Of a stretch of DNA of 7,154 bases, positions 1 to 7,154 are shown in pieces. The DNA is taken from the NCBI GenBank assembly GCA_021780395.1, contig JAJXYU010000282.1, forward strand, positions 1-7,154, in the 5' to 3' direction. Origin of the DNA: Pseudomonadota bacterium (lineage in GTDB: Bacteria; Pseudomonadota; Gammaproteobacteria; Steroidobacterales; Steroidobacteraceae). The position numbers and the translations under genes are program-made. Positions within the stretch are counted from its first letter, which is position 1. The number at the start of each line of letters is the position of its first letter. The notes beneath the pieces were generated by a model, which worked only from the letters and a program-made list of their open reading frames with translations, ran no database searches and was not told the origin of the DNA.

Positions 1-808
1 CGAGCTCCTTCTGGATCTGGCGCAGCCGCTCGCGCAGCACCGCCTCCTTCTGGCGCTCGTCGAACGCCTCGCGCGCACGCTCGTCGATCTCGCGCGAGAC
101 CCGCAGCACCTCGACGCGCCGCGCGAGCAGCGCGAGCACCCGGTCGAGCCGGGTCTTCAGGTCGAACGTCGCGAGGAGTTCCTGCTTCTCCGCGGTCGGC
201 AGGTCCATGAAGCTCGCGACCATGTCGGCGAGCATCGGGATCGACTCGATCCCCTGGATCGCGTTCGCGAGTTCGCCCGGCGCCTGCGGCAGCAGCCGCA
301 CCGCTTCCATCGCGCGCTCGCGCAGGCTGAGCCCGCGTGCCTCGATCTCGGCGTCGATCGGCGCCGCGTCGCGGTGGGTCTCTATTCGCGCGACCAGGAA
401 CGGATCGCGGCTCACCCAGTCGAGCACGGTGAAGCGCTGCTCGCCCTGGACGATCAGGTGGTGCGCGCCGTCGGGCGCGGTGATGAAGCGCACGAGCGAG
501 CCGATCGTGCCGACCGCGTGCAGGTCCTCGGGGCCCGGATCGTCGACAGCCGGGTCTTTCTGGAGCAGCAGCCCGATCGGCCGCTGGGTGCGCACCGCCT
601 CCTGCGCGGCCGCGAGCGAGCGGCTGCGTCCGACCGACACCGGCAGCACGATGCCCGGGAACAGCACGAGGTTGCGCACCGGCAGTACGATCAGCACGTC
701 CTCGCGCGGCGCGGGCGCGGTCTCCGGCACGGGCGACGCGGGCGCGGTGTCGCGGGCCACGGGCGCGGTTCCGCCCGGCCCGGTCGGCTCGCCGATGGGG
801 GTGTTCAT
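1..808 (-). CDS. lon: ATP-dependent protease Lon, N-terminal part (cut by window edge)
   Basis: Lon is a cytoplasmic ATP-dependent serine protease that degrades misfolded and regulatory proteins. Only the first 269 codons are present; the family is usually close to 800 residues, so the AAA+ ATPase and Ser-Lys protease domains lie beyond base 1. Residues 1-36 are a Pro/Ala/Thr-rich, probably disordered leader with several TAP repeats. The Lon substrate-binding N domain begins at about residue 38 with LIVLPVRNLVLFPGIVLPVSVGR, including the typical LPVRN and LFPG, and runs to about 230. It contains QGEQRFTV (121-128) and SIPMLADMVASFMDLPTAEKQELL (189-212). The following helix has RQKEAVLRERLRQIQKEL (252-269), matching the conserved Lon linker. 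The ATG at 808 is preceded by GGAG with 8 bases of spacing, and it overlaps the hsp20 stop as ATGA, so the two genes are probably translationally coupled. Identity is clear; the unseen remainder is assumed intact. Confidence 0.95.
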   Translation of the reverse strand, partial: MNTPIGEPTGPGGTAPVARDTAPASPVPETAPAPREDVLIVLPVRNLVLFPGIVLPVSVGRSRSLAAAQEAVRTQRPIGLLLQKDPAVDDPGPEDLHAVGTIGSLVRFITAPDGAHHLIVQGEQRFTVLDWVSRDPFLVARIETHRDAAPIDAEIEARGLSLRERAMEAVRLLPQAPGELANAIQGIESIPMLADMVASFMDLPTAEKQELLATFDLKTRLDRVLALLARRVEVLRVSREIDERAREAFDERQKEAVLRERLRQIQKEL

Positions 809-1215
809 GTCGGTGTCTCCACGAGCCGCAGGAACAGGCAGCCGCGCTCGAGGCGTCGTTCGGTGAGCGTGTATCGCCCCGGCGGCAGCTCGATGCGCCT
901 TCGCATCCGGCCGTAGGGCAGTTCGAGCCGCATCACCCGGCTCCCGCGGTGGAGGCCGGGCGGCGGCACCTGCGCCTCGATCTGCAGGTCGGCGCCGCCG
1001 ATCCGCACCACGACGTCCTCGGGGCGCGCGCCGGGCAGCGCGATCGTGATCCGCCACTCGCCGCCGTCGGCGAACACGTCCGCGGGCGGCTCCCACGCCG
1101 GCCGGGCCGCGGAGCCCGCCAGGAGTTCGAAGAACTGCCGGTGCCGGCGCTCGGCCTCCTCGAGCAAGGCGCAGGCATCCGACCACATCGATCGCATGGG
1201 TCGAAAGGAATCCAT
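805..1215 (-). CDS. Small heat shock protein, Hsp20/alpha-crystallin family
   Basis: This is an ATP-independent holdase chaperone of 136 residues, expected to bind unfolding proteins in the cytoplasm. A short N-terminal helical region (1-40) precedes the alpha-crystallin domain (about 41-131). The domain opens with WEPPADVFADGGEWRITIALPG, the usual Hsp20 strand pattern, continues with PEDVVVRIGGADLQIEAQV (65-83) and RLELPYGRMRRRIELPPGRYT (96-116), and closes with RLERGCLFLRL (121-131), the counterpart of the A-x-x-x-N-G-V-L signature. The protein stops five residues later and has no C-terminal I-x-I/V motif, which in many sHsps drives oligomer assembly. The ATG at 1215 has GGGAGG (1231-1226) 10 bases upstream; a later in-frame ATG at 1197 is possible but less favoured. 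The stop overlaps the lon start. The pairing suggests a holdase that keeps clients available for Lon, which is an inference from context. Confidence 0.93.
   Translation of the reverse strand: MDSFRPMRSMWSDACALLEEAERRHRQFFELLAGSAARPAWEPPADVFADGGEWRITIALPGARPEDVVVRIGGADLQIEAQVPPPGLHRGSRVMRLELPYGRMRRRIELPPGRYTLTERRLERGCLFLRLVETPT
817..820 (-). promoter_or_regulatory. Ribosome binding site of lon inside the hsp20 3' end
   Basis: GGAG lies 8 bases before the lon ATG, within the last codons of hsp20 (…Val-Glu-Thr-Pro-Thr-stop). With the ATGA overlap this favours coupled translation of the two proteins and supports the chosen lon start. Confidence 0.6.
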
Positions 1216-1255
1216 CGTGTTCGCGCCTCCCGTGGGAAACCGGTCCTCATTCCCG

Positions 1256-1284
1256 ACGTGGAGGCGGCAAACGGTGGATTCAAG
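1256..1284 (-). promoter_or_regulatory. Possible heat-shock (sigma-32) promoter for hsp20-lon
   Basis: Reading the minus strand, CTTGAAT (1284-1278) matches six of seven bases of the sigma-32 -35 consensus CTTGAAA. Fourteen bases later CTCCACGT (1263-1256) matches five of the seven defined bases of the -10 consensus CCCCATNT. It lies in the 75-base gap between the NYN gene stop and hsp20, where a promoter is expected, and would give a leader of roughly 35 bases. The -10 half is imperfect and GC-rich DNA gives such matches by chance, so this is a candidate only. Known biology supports it, since lon and small Hsps are classic heat-shock regulon members. Confidence 0.38.
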
Positions 1285-1290
1285 CGTCCG

Positions 1291-2100
1291 TCAGGTCGCG
1301 ACCCTCACCGTGTAGCCGCCCGACTTCTCGTCGGCTTGCAGGCTCAACAAGCCCCGAGTCTGCGCCTCGGCGAGCAGGTCGTTGAATGAGCGGAAGCCGT
1401 AGGCGCGTTCGTTGAATCCCGGATGGCGCCGCTTGATCGCCTGCTTGATCATCGACCCCCAGATCGGCTCGTTCTCGCCGCGCTCCTCCGCGACCGCCTC
1501 GAGCGTCTCGACGATCAGGTCGAGCGCGTCGGCGAGGTCCGGGCCTTTCGCCTCGCCCGGCGCCGCCGCGGTCGCCGACGCCGGACGCGCGGTCGCGGCG
1601 CGGCGGCGCGGCTTCGAGTGCTCCTTGCGGACCAGGTCGTCGTAGTAGATGAACTCGTCGCAGTTGTTCACGAACAGCTCCGAGGTCGAGTTCTTGACGC
1701 CGACCCCGATCACCGTCTTCGCATTCTCGCGCAGCTTGCTCACCAGCGGCGAGAAGTCCGAGTCGCCGCTCAGGATCACGAACGTGTCGACGTGTCCCTT
1801 CGTGTAGCACAGGTCGAGCGCGTCGACGACCATGCGGATGTCGGCGGAGTTCTTGCCCGACTGGCGCAGGTGCGGGATTTCGATCAGCTCGAAGGCGGCG
1901 CCGTGAAGGTTGCGCTTGAATTCCTTGTAGCGCTCGAAGTCGCAGTACGCCTTCTTCACGACGATGTGGCCCTTGAGGAGCAGGCGCTCGAGCACCTTCG
2001 CGACGTCGAAGTCGCCGATCTTCGCGTCGCGCGCGCCGAGCGCGACGTTCTCCAGGTCGAGGAACACCGCCATCGTCGCATCGGCCGTCTTGTCGGGCAT
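1291..2100 (-). CDS. NYN-domain (LabA/DUF88-like) putative ribonuclease with C-terminal OST-HTH/LOTUS domain
   Basis: Residues 9-157 form a NYN domain of the PIN-like nuclease fold: AVFLDLENV (11-19) with D15 and N18, KNSADIRMVVDALD (83-96) with D87, and FVILSGDSDFSPLV (107-120) with D113 and D115. These are the acidic positions that bind metal in the family, and all are present, so the nuclease is probably active on RNA. A Lys/Arg then Ala/Pro-rich linker (158-185) leads to a C-terminal OST-HTH/LOTUS domain (about 189-267), recognised by SMIKQAIKRRHPGFNERAYGFRSFNDLLAEAQTRGLL (216-252); such domains bind RNA, with G-rich or structured RNA reported for some members. Length is 269 residues. The ATG at 2100 has GAGGAG 8 bases upstream, inside the end of the preceding DUF4105 gene, only 4 bases away, so the two are very likely co-transcribed. 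The substrate is unknown; a role in RNA turnover or silencing is inferred from domains only. No signal peptide or membrane segment is seen. Confidence 0.9.
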   Translation of the reverse strand: MPDKTADATMAVFLDLENVALGARDAKIGDFDVAKVLERLLLKGHIVVKKAYCDFERYKEFKRNLHGAAFELIEIPHLRQSGKNSADIRMVVDALDLCYTKGHVDTFVILSGDSDFSPLVSKLRENAKTVIGVGVKNSTSELFVNNCDEFIYYDDLVRKEHSKPRRRAATARPASATAAAPGEAKGPDLADALDLIVETLEAVAEERGENEPIWGSMIKQAIKRRHPGFNERAYGFRSFNDLLAEAQTRGLLSLQADEKSGGYTVRVAT

Positions 2101-2104
2101 CGGG

Positions 2105-3319
2105 TCATCTCCTCGTCGAGCGGCCGGCGCCGAGCGCCCACGCCACGGTGATCCATACCGGAATCGCGAACCACAGCCAGGGCTGGTTCTGCTGCACCAC
2201 GCCGGGCAGCGCGTGCAGCGCGAGCGCGATCGCGAGCGCCGCGAGCTCGGCCCGCACGATCACGGTCGCGAGCCGACGCGCACTGCCGTTGCGCCGTGTG
2301 CGCCACACGGTCGCGGGCAGCAGGAACGCCAGCGGGTTGAACAGTAGCAGGTTGGCGTTGTGCCAGGCGACCCGGTGCAAGGTGAAGGCCCACAGCGCGA
2401 TCAGCACGAGGCCGGCGAAGCCCGCGACCACGAGGTAGGCGGTCACGATCGACGCATAAAGGTTCACCGCGCGTCGTCGGGCGAGCGCGATCGCGCCGGC
2501 AAGCGCGAAGCCGGCGATCCCGAGCGGCCACGCGAGATTCGGCGGCCGCGCCGGCGGCGGGGTGAGCCGGTTCGGCGCGAGGTGCCGTTCGCCGCTCACG
2601 AGCGGCTGGAATCCGCCGTGGCCGTTCGGCACCTTCACGAAGCGCAGATCCCGCGCGAGCACTCCCGGCAGGAAGCTCTCCTGCCACGCGTCGAGCGGCT
2701 CGTCGGCCATCGGCCCCATCCCGAGGTCCATCGGCAGCATCAGCCAGGGCTGCGGACTCATCAACCGCACGATTTCCTGCCGGTAGGTGAGGGTTGCGCG
2801 GCGCGGCACGAGCGCGGCGCGGATCGCGCCGCCGAGCGCCCGGTCGAGGGCGTCGCGGACCCGCGTCGCACAGTTGTTGGTCAGGTAGTTGTAGTCGTAG
2901 ACGACGTTCTGCGGCTGCAGGTTCCACAGCAGGTAATCGCGCAGGCTCGCCGCCTGGGCCGGGGTGAGCGCGAGCCGCTGGATCGTGACCGAGCGTCCGT
3001 CGTCGATGTAATTGCTCTCGTCGGCGGCGGACGGCTCCGCGTCGATCATGTAGTGCATCACGCCGCGGGCGAAGTTCCAGAAGAATCCGCGCTCGTCGAA
3101 GTCGAACACCCCGTAGTTGAAGTCCACCGACTCCCCGGACACGCGGTCGCGGATCTGGATCGCGTCGTGGCCGAACCGCTCCCAGTACACGTTGCCCGGT
3201 CCGTAGGTGACCAGGGACACGGCGAGGGCCGATCCCGGCGCGGCGACGATCCCGGCGCGCGCGAGGGGGGCGGCGAGACCGAGCAGCGCAAGGCATACGG
3301 CGGCTCCGAACGTTCTCAT
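2105..3319 (-). CDS. DUF4105 (Lnb N-terminal periplasmic domain-like) membrane protein
   Basis: This is a 404-residue exported protein. Residues 1-22 look like a signal peptide (MRTFGAAVCLALLGLAAPLARA, cut expected after ARA). The DUF4105 domain (about 30-240) contains SLVTYGPGNVYWERFGHDAIQIRDR (35-59), VDFNYGVFDFD (65-75), FFWNFARGVMHYMI (79-92) and YDYNYLTNNCATRVRDAL (141-158). H51 and C150 are in the most family-like motifs and could form a cysteine-hydrolase-type site, which is an inference. The C-terminal part holds about five membrane helices (roughly 263-280, 289-313, 323-339, 351-372, 380-397), so the domain should face the periplasm, anchored from its C-terminal side. The frame stays open upstream to beyond 3547, but that stretch is Arg/Gly-rich with no family match. 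The ATG at 3319 starts the signal peptide and has GAAGGG 9 bases upstream, so it is preferred. It is followed after 4 bases by the NYN gene. Its biochemical function is not established. Confidence 0.87.
   Translation of the reverse strand: MRTFGAAVCLALLGLAAPLARAGIVAAPGSALAVSLVTYGPGNVYWERFGHDAIQIRDRVSGESVDFNYGVFDFDERGFFWNFARGVMHYMIDAEPSAADESNYIDDGRSVTIQRLALTPAQAASLRDYLLWNLQPQNVVYDYNYLTNNCATRVRDALDRALGGAIRAALVPRRATLTYRQEIVRLMSPQPWLMLPMDLGMGPMADEPLDAWQESFLPGVLARDLRFVKVPNGHGGFQPLVSGERHLAPNRLTPPPARPPNLAWPLGIAGFALAGAIALARRRAVNLYASIVTAYLVVAGFAGLVLIALWAFTLHRVAWHNANLLLFNPLAFLLPATVWRTRRNGSARRLATVIVRAELAALAIALALHALPGVVQQNQPWLWFAIPVWITVAWALGAGRSTRR
2109..2114 (-). promoter_or_regulatory. Ribosome binding site of the NYN gene within the DUF4105 gene end
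   Basis: GAGGAG on the minus strand sits 8 bases before the NYN-gene ATG and just ahead of the DUF4105 TGA stop. Ribosomes finishing DUF4105 would be positioned on the next start, indicating translational coupling and one transcript. Confidence 0.65.
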
Positions 3320-3328
3320 TGAGCGGTA

Positions 3329-3334
3329 CCCTTC
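3329..3334 (-). promoter_or_regulatory. Ribosome binding site deciding the DUF4105 start
   Basis: GAAGGG lies 9 bases before the ATG at 3319, which begins a clear signal peptide. No comparable site with a family-like N-terminus supports the longer open frame that continues upstream. Confidence 0.5.
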
Positions 3335-3569
3335 GGGGTTGGCGGCGGCAGCGCGCAGCATAAACGCCTCGCGGTGCGCCGCGCCATGCCGCATTGCGCC
3401 GCCCGGCGTACACCGCCGCGGTACCTCGTGCACTGCCGCTGCACCCCGCGTCCCGCCGCCGCAGGCCGCGCGTCGCGTGCGCCACGGCCTGCGCCCGCGG
3501 GGCCGCCTGTGGCCGTTTCGCTCACCGGGATTGCGCGCTCCGGGCACCCATTGCGGTCGCGTGCGATCC

Positions 3570-3575
3570 TATAAT
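3570..3575 (+). promoter_or_regulatory. Perfect -10 box of a housekeeping-type promoter for the valine catabolic operon
   Basis: TATAAT matches the sigma-70 -10 consensus exactly and stands out in very GC-rich DNA. No good -35 is at 16-18 bases; TTGCGG at 3551-3556 is only 13 bases away. The operon may therefore depend on an activator or use a weak -35. Transcription would start near 3582, giving a leader of about 40 bases before the ATG at 3623 and arguing against the in-frame TTG at 3584 as the start codon. Confidence 0.5.
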
Positions 3576-3622
3576 TCCAGGCATTGGGACGCCCACGGCG
3601 GCCGCAGCACCCGGTGACCCGG

Positions 3623-4789
<1,167 letters not shown>

Positions 4790-4800
4790 CCACCGACATC

Positions 4801-4807
4801 AAGAGGA
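4801..4807 (+). promoter_or_regulatory. Ribosome binding site of mmsA
   Basis: AAGAGGA precedes two in-frame ATGs: at 4812 (4 bases from the end of the motif) and 4818 (10 bases). Spacing does not decide between them; the two products differ only by Met-Thr at the N-terminus. Confidence 0.5.
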
Positions 4808-4811
4808 ATCG

Positions 4812-6347
4812 ATGACCATGAGCACCGCATCCGCGAACGTCGCCGCCGCCGGGGCGTCGACCGTGAAACTCCTGATCGACGGCCGCTTCGTCGAGTCGTC
4901 GACCACCGAATGGCAGGACGTCGTCAACCCGGCGACGCAGGAGACGGTCGCGCGCGTGCCGTTCGCGACCGATGCCGAGCTGGAAGCGGCGATCGCGTCC
5001 GCGAAGAAGACGTTCAAGACCTGGCGCAACACGCCGATCGGGGCCCGCGCGCGGATCATGCTGAAACTCCAGGCGCTGGTGCGTGAGCACATGCCGCGGA
5101 TCGCTCGCACGCTCTCGACCGAGCAGGGCAAGACCCTGCCGGACGCCGAGGGCGACGTGTTCCGCGGGCTCGAGGTCGTCGAGCACGCGTGCTCGATCGG
5201 CACGCTGCAGCTCGGCGAGTTCGCCGAGAACGTCGCGAACGGCGTCGACACCTATTCGATCCGCCAGCCGATCGGCGTGTGCGCGGGCATCACGCCGTTC
5301 AACTTCCCGGCGATGATCCCGCTGTGGATGTTCCCGATGGCGGTCGTGTGCGGCAACACCTTCGTGCTGAAGCCCTCGGAGCAGGATCCGATGACCTCGA
5401 TGCTGCTCGCGGAGCTCGCGCTCGAGGCGGGGCTACCGCCAGGCGTGCTCAACGTCGTGCACGGCGGCAAGCGCGCGGTCGACGCCTTGTGCAGCCACCC
5501 CGACATCGTCGCGGTGTCCTTCGTCGGTTCGACCGCGGTCGGCACGCACGTCTACCGGCTCGCTTCGCAGCACGGCAAGCGCGTGCAGTCGATGATGGGC
5601 GCGAAGAACCACGCGGTCGTGATGCCGGACGCGAACAAGGAACAGTCCCTGAACTCGCTGGTCGGCGCGACCTTCGGCGCCGCGGGGCAGCGCTGCATGG
5701 CGACCTCGGTCGTGGTCCTGGTCGGCGAGACGAAGCACTGGATCCCGGACCTCGTCGCGAAGGCGCGCACGCTCCAGGTGAACGCCGGCCTCGAGAAGGG
5801 CGCCGACCTTGGTCCGCTGATCTCGCGCAACGCGAAGAACCGGGTGCTCGGCCTGATCGAGGACGGGATCCGCGAGGGTGCGACGCTCGAGCTCGACGGG
5901 CGGGTGGTGGCGGTCAAGGGCTACGAGAAGGGCAACTTCGTCGGTCCGACGATCTTCTCCGGCGTGAAGCCGGGCATGAAGATCTACGAGACCGAGATCT
6001 TCGGGCCGGTGATGTCGATCATCTGCGTCGACACGCTCGCCGATGCGATCGAACTGTTGAACGCGAACCCGTTCGGCAACGGCACCGGGATCTTCACCCA
6101 GAGCGGCGCGGTCGCCCGCAAGTTCCAGAACGAGATCGATGTCGGCCAGGTCGGGATCAACGTGCCGATCCCGGTGCCGGTGCCGATATTCAGTTTCACC
6201 GGCTCGCGCGGCTCGAAGCTCGGGGACCTGGGGCCCTACGGCAAGCAGGCGGTGCAGTTCTACACCCAGACGAAGACGATCACCACCCGTTGGTTCGACG
6301 ATGCGGGCACGACGGGCGGGGTCAACACCACGATCAGCCTGAAATGA
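4812..6347 (+). CDS. mmsA: CoA-acylating methylmalonate-semialdehyde dehydrogenase
   Basis: The enzyme oxidises methylmalonate semialdehyde with NAD+ and coenzyme A to propionyl-CoA and CO2 in valine catabolism, and usually malonate semialdehyde to acetyl-CoA. The 511 residues match the family length of about 500. Visible features are [23 protein letters not shown] (155-177), LKPSEQDP (186-193), the NAD-loop FVGSTAVG (237-244), and the catalytic thiol C295 in GAAGQRCMA (289-297). The usual aldehyde dehydrogenase general-base Glu in ELGGK is replaced (SMMGAKNH, 260-267), the hallmark of CoA-dependent members, where CoA rather than water releases the acyl enzyme. EIFGPVMS (395-402), [22 protein letters not shown] (451-472), FYTQTKT (483-489) and the tail GVNTTISLK are MmsA-typical. 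It lies 22 bases after the acyl-CoA dehydrogenase and its stop overlaps mmsB, so it is the middle gene of an operon. The ATG at 4812 is used, though 4818 is equally possible. Confidence 0.97.
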   Translation: MTMSTASANVAAAGASTVKLLIDGRFVESSTTEWQDVVNPATQETVARVPFATDAELEAAIASAKKTFKTWRNTPIGARARIMLKLQALVREHMPRIARTLSTEQGKTLPDAEGDVFRGLEVVEHACSIGTLQLGEFAENVANGVDTYSIRQPIGVCAGITPFNFPAMIPLWMFPMAVVCGNTFVLKPSEQDPMTSMLLAELALEAGLPPGVLNVVHGGKRAVDALCSHPDIVAVSFVGSTAVGTHVYRLASQHGKRVQSMMGAKNHAVVMPDANKEQSLNSLVGATFGAAGQRCMATSVVVLVGETKHWIPDLVAKARTLQVNAGLEKGADLGPLISRNAKNRVLGLIEDGIREGATLELDGRVVAVKGYEKGNFVGPTIFSGVKPGMKIYETEIFGPVMSIICVDTLADAIELLNANPFGNGTGIFTQSGAVARKFQNEIDVGQVGINVPIPVPVPIFSFTGSRGSKLGDLGPYGKQAVQFYTQTKTITTRWFDDAGTTGGVNTTISLK

Positions 6348-7154
6348 AGATCGGGTTCGTCGGGCTCGGCAACATGGGGGCGCCGATGGCGCGCAACCTC
6401 CTGAAGGCGGGCCACGATCTCGTGGTGCACGACGTGGTGCGGACGAACGTCGACGCGGTCGCGGCCGCCGGCGCGCGACCGGCCGCGACGCTGCGCGACC
6501 TGGTCGCGCACGCCGAGTTCGTGCTCACGATGTTGCCGTCCTCGCCGCACGTGCGCACGGTGTACCTCGGCGAGGACGGCGTGCTCGCCGCGGTCCGCCC
6601 GGGCGTCGTGCTGGTCGACTCGAGCACGATCGATCCGCACACCGCGCGCGAGGTCGCCTCGCGCGCGGCCGCGCAGGGCAATCCGATGGCGGATGCGCCG
6701 GTCTCGGGCGGCACCAACGGCGCCGCGGCCGGCACGCTCACGTTCATGGTCGGCGCGGCCGAGGCGCTCTACGAACGGATTCGTCCGGTGCTCGCGACGA
6801 TGGGCAAGACGATCGTGCGCTGCGGGGATTCGGGCACGGGGCAGGTCGCGAAGATCTGCAACAACCTGGTGCTCGCGATCTCGATGATCGGCGTCGCGGA
6901 GGCGATGAGCCTCGGTGATGCGCTCGGGATCGACCCGAAGGTGCTCGCCTCGATCGTGAACACCTCGAGCGGGCGCTGCTGGAGCTCCGATACGTACAAC
7001 CCGTTTCCCGGCGTGATGGACAACGTGCCGGCGGCGCGCGGCTACTGCGGCGGCTTCGGCGCGGACCTGATGTTGAAGGACTTGGGGTTGGCGACCGACG
7101 CGGCGAAGCAGTCGCGCCAGCCGGTCGTGCTCGGCGCGGCCGCGGAGCAGCTCT
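6344..7154 (+). CDS. mmsB: 3-hydroxyisobutyrate dehydrogenase (cut by window end)
   Basis: The enzyme oxidises 3-hydroxyisobutyrate with NAD+ to methylmalonate semialdehyde, the substrate of the preceding MmsA. The first 270 residues are present out of an expected 295-300, so only the last part is missing. The Rossmann NAD-binding loop is [16 protein letters not shown] (4-19). The substrate-binding signature is [21 protein letters not shown] (117-137). The family catalytic Lys is K170 in [12 protein letters not shown] (164-175), with the conserved N174 after it, and LMLKDLGLA (242-250) supplies a second conserved Lys. [12 protein letters not shown] (212-223) is typical of hydroxyisobutyrate enzymes rather than tartronate-semialdehyde reductases. 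The ATG overlaps the mmsA stop as ATGA and no clear ribosome binding site precedes it, so translation is probably coupled to mmsA. Confidence 0.96.
   Translation, partial: MKIGFVGLGNMGAPMARNLLKAGHDLVVHDVVRTNVDAVAAAGARPAATLRDLVAHAEFVLTMLPSSPHVRTVYLGEDGVLAAVRPGVVLVDSSTIDPHTAREVASRAAAQGNPMADAPVSGGTNGAAAGTLTFMVGAAEALYERIRPVLATMGKTIVRCGDSGTGQVAKICNNLVLAISMIGVAEAMSLGDALGIDPKVLASIVNTSSGRCWSSDTYNPFPGVMDNVPAARGYCGGFGADLMLKDLGLATDAAKQSRQPVVLGAAAEQL

Larger units (their letters stand above)
3320..3622. other. Divergent intergenic region between DUF4105 and acyl-CoA dehydrogenase genes
   Basis: About 300 bases with no gene I can support. Open frames crossing it are Arg/Ala/Pro-rich by-products of GC richness. 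It must hold promoters for both directions. The plus-strand one is visible as TATAAT at 3570-3575. Toward DUF4105 the best I see is a weak TATGCT on the minus strand (3362-3357) without a convincing -35. Two small inverted repeats are present: GTGCA/TGCAC at 3428-3444 (5-base arms, 7-base spacer) and TGGG/CCCA at 3585-3595 near the predicted start of transcription. Either could be a regulator site or chance. No hairpin followed by a T run was seen. Confidence 0.6.

Noticed and set aside
207..866. 219-codon plus-strand frame opposite the start of lon
   Set aside because: The minus strand encodes a recognisable Lon N domain here; the Ser/Arg/Gly-rich plus-strand product has no family features.
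1216..1290. Terminator between the NYN gene and hsp20
   Set aside because: No stable GC hairpin followed by a T run is visible on the minus strand, so read-through into hsp20-lon cannot be excluded.
1423..2151. 242-codon plus-strand frame opposite the NYN gene
   Set aside because: It is antisense to a clear two-domain protein; its Leu/Val/Arg/Asp-rich sequence reflects the complement of that gene.
2360..3322. 320-codon plus-strand frame opposite the DUF4105 gene
   Set aside because: No motif is seen, it lies fully antisense to a gene with a signal peptide and family motifs, and its composition is typical of a shadow.
3320..3547. Upstream extension of the DUF4105 protein to a start near 3547
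   Set aside because: The extra residues are Arg/Gly-rich and would bury a clear signal peptide and its ribosome binding site.
3542..3556. Possible sigma-54 promoter (GGCAC…TTGC) before the acyl-CoA dehydrogenase
   Set aside because: The two halves are separated by 3 bases instead of the 5 required after GGCAC, so the strictly spaced GG and GC elements do not fit.
6171..6188. Short repeat of Pro-Val/Pro-Ile codons in mmsA
   Set aside because: The PIPVPVP stretch is a normal conserved part of methylmalonate-semialdehyde dehydrogenases, not a repeat element.

Overview
The window is strongly GC-rich throughout, with G/C-biased third codon positions and long spurious open frames opposite the real genes. 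Gene content points to a free-living, high-GC proteobacterium, probably beta or gamma. The indicators are valine catabolism of the mmsA/mmsB type, a small Hsp20 joined to Lon, and a DUF4105 membrane protein. The exact lineage cannot be read from the sequence alone.

Left two thirds (about 1-3319, all on the minus strand, read from right to left). The order of transcription is: a DUF4105 (Lnb N-terminal-like) exported membrane protein; a NYN-domain putative ribonuclease with a C-terminal OST-HTH/LOTUS domain; a small Hsp20 chaperone; and the N-terminal third of ATP-dependent protease Lon, cut by the window edge. DUF4105 and NYN are 4 bases apart, with the NYN ribosome binding site inside the end of the DUF4105 gene. 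hsp20 and lon overlap by 4 bases (ATGA). A 75-base gap between the NYN gene and hsp20 carries a sequence resembling a heat-shock (sigma-32) promoter. This suggests that hsp20-lon is a protein quality-control unit of its own, which may also receive read-through from the upstream pair.

Middle (3320-3622). This is a divergent intergenic region of about 300 bases. It holds a perfect TATAAT -10 hexamer facing the plus-strand genes and no recognisable gene.

Right third (3623-7154, plus strand). A tightly packed branched-chain acid catabolic operon: an acyl-CoA dehydrogenase, CoA-acylating methylmalonate-semialdehyde dehydrogenase (mmsA) and 3-hydroxyisobutyrate dehydrogenase (mmsB, cut by the window end). 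Together they cover the isobutyryl-CoA oxidation step and the last two steps of valine degradation to propionyl-CoA. The enoyl-CoA hydratase and 3-hydroxyisobutyryl-CoA hydrolase are not in the window and may lie downstream.

No RNA gene, insertion sequence, CRISPR array, phage element or clear terminator was seen. Most of the window is ordinary housekeeping and catabolic sequence. The least understood part is the DUF4105 plus NYN-LOTUS pair.
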